Shown piece after piece: positions 63,922-64,000 of a stretch of 64,000 nucleotides of DNA. How positions within the stretch are numbered: position 1 is the stretch's first letter; each line of letters starts with the position of its first letter. The position numbers were made by a program, and so were the translations under genes. Source of the DNA: Symbiodinium natans (Eukaryota; Sar; Dinophyceae; Suessiales; Symbiodiniaceae). The DNA lies in NCBI GenBank assembly GCA_905221605.1, contig CAJNDS010000161.1, positions 118,501 to 182,500 on the forward strand, read 5' to 3'. Under the pieces are notes generated by a model. It searched no databases and was not told the DNA's origin. It saw only the letters and a list, made by a program, of their open reading frames with translations.

Positions 63922-64000
63922 GGGTTCTTGGGCACGATGGGGTAGCCCAAGCTCACCCTAAACCCTACCGCCCTTAAGCCCACAAGCCCCAGCGTCCAAC

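Overview
The window looks like nuclear DNA of an alveolate protist, most likely a dinoflagellate. The telomere-type repeat is TTTAGGG. Nearly all coding signal lies on the + strand for 64 kb. Exons are short (about 40-250 bases), many introns are non-canonical (GC-AG and GA-AG, beside GT-AG), and short inverted-repeat elements sit as introns between coding pieces, as introner elements do in dinoflagellates. Organism and gene names are inference. No ribosomal RNA, tRNA, operon, CRISPR array or prophage was found.

Layout. Almost every intron-sized gap holds arrays of TTTAGGG (or CCCTAAA, its complement) or variants of it. Between the arrays lie 40-250 base islands of ordinary sequence. Translated on the + strand, most islands open with an AG acceptor, stay open in a protein-like frame and often end exactly at the first GTTTAGGG of the next array. 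The clearest case is 63640-63921, where two coding pieces are separated by a 48-base intron made of nothing but telomere repeats, running from GT to AG and keeping the frame. Most exon calls are mine by eye. GC-rich islands are often open in two frames, so single exons carry medium or low confidence, while the pattern across the window is strong.

Regions. 1-2600: exons of one + strand gene embedded in arrays. 3062-3693: end of a gene with an introner. 4014: a new gene with a signal peptide. 8689-12682: a 4-kb satellite island bounded by inverted repeats (GGTCCC-rich repeats, 105-bp satellite with higher-order structure, TA microsatellite, 42-bp in-frame repeat). 14000-24160: dense exon islands. 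24537-26125: a poly(ADP-ribose) glycohydrolase-like gene with an introner that can be excised exactly. 27249-30607: islands of a cysteine-rich, possibly secreted protein. 38575-39456: a long coding exon. 39941-42969: a coiled-coil protein. 44020-44668: a gene end cut by three introners in 500 bases. 45396-48105: a gene starting with a possible organelle-targeting leader. 52642-52902: an SH3 domain split by an intron holding telomere repeats. 54813-55336: a second SH3-like set. 58849-63921: further genes, ending in the pure telomeric intron.

Telomeric arrays seem to act as intron material: the G-rich strand carries a GT donor and an AG acceptor in each 7-base unit. Several arrays are flanked by 10-24 base direct duplications of local sequence, as expected if telomeric DNA was added at staggered breaks, and some sit inside introners. 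This points to intron gain or growth by telomere-repeat insertion, which I consider the main candidate for something undescribed here.
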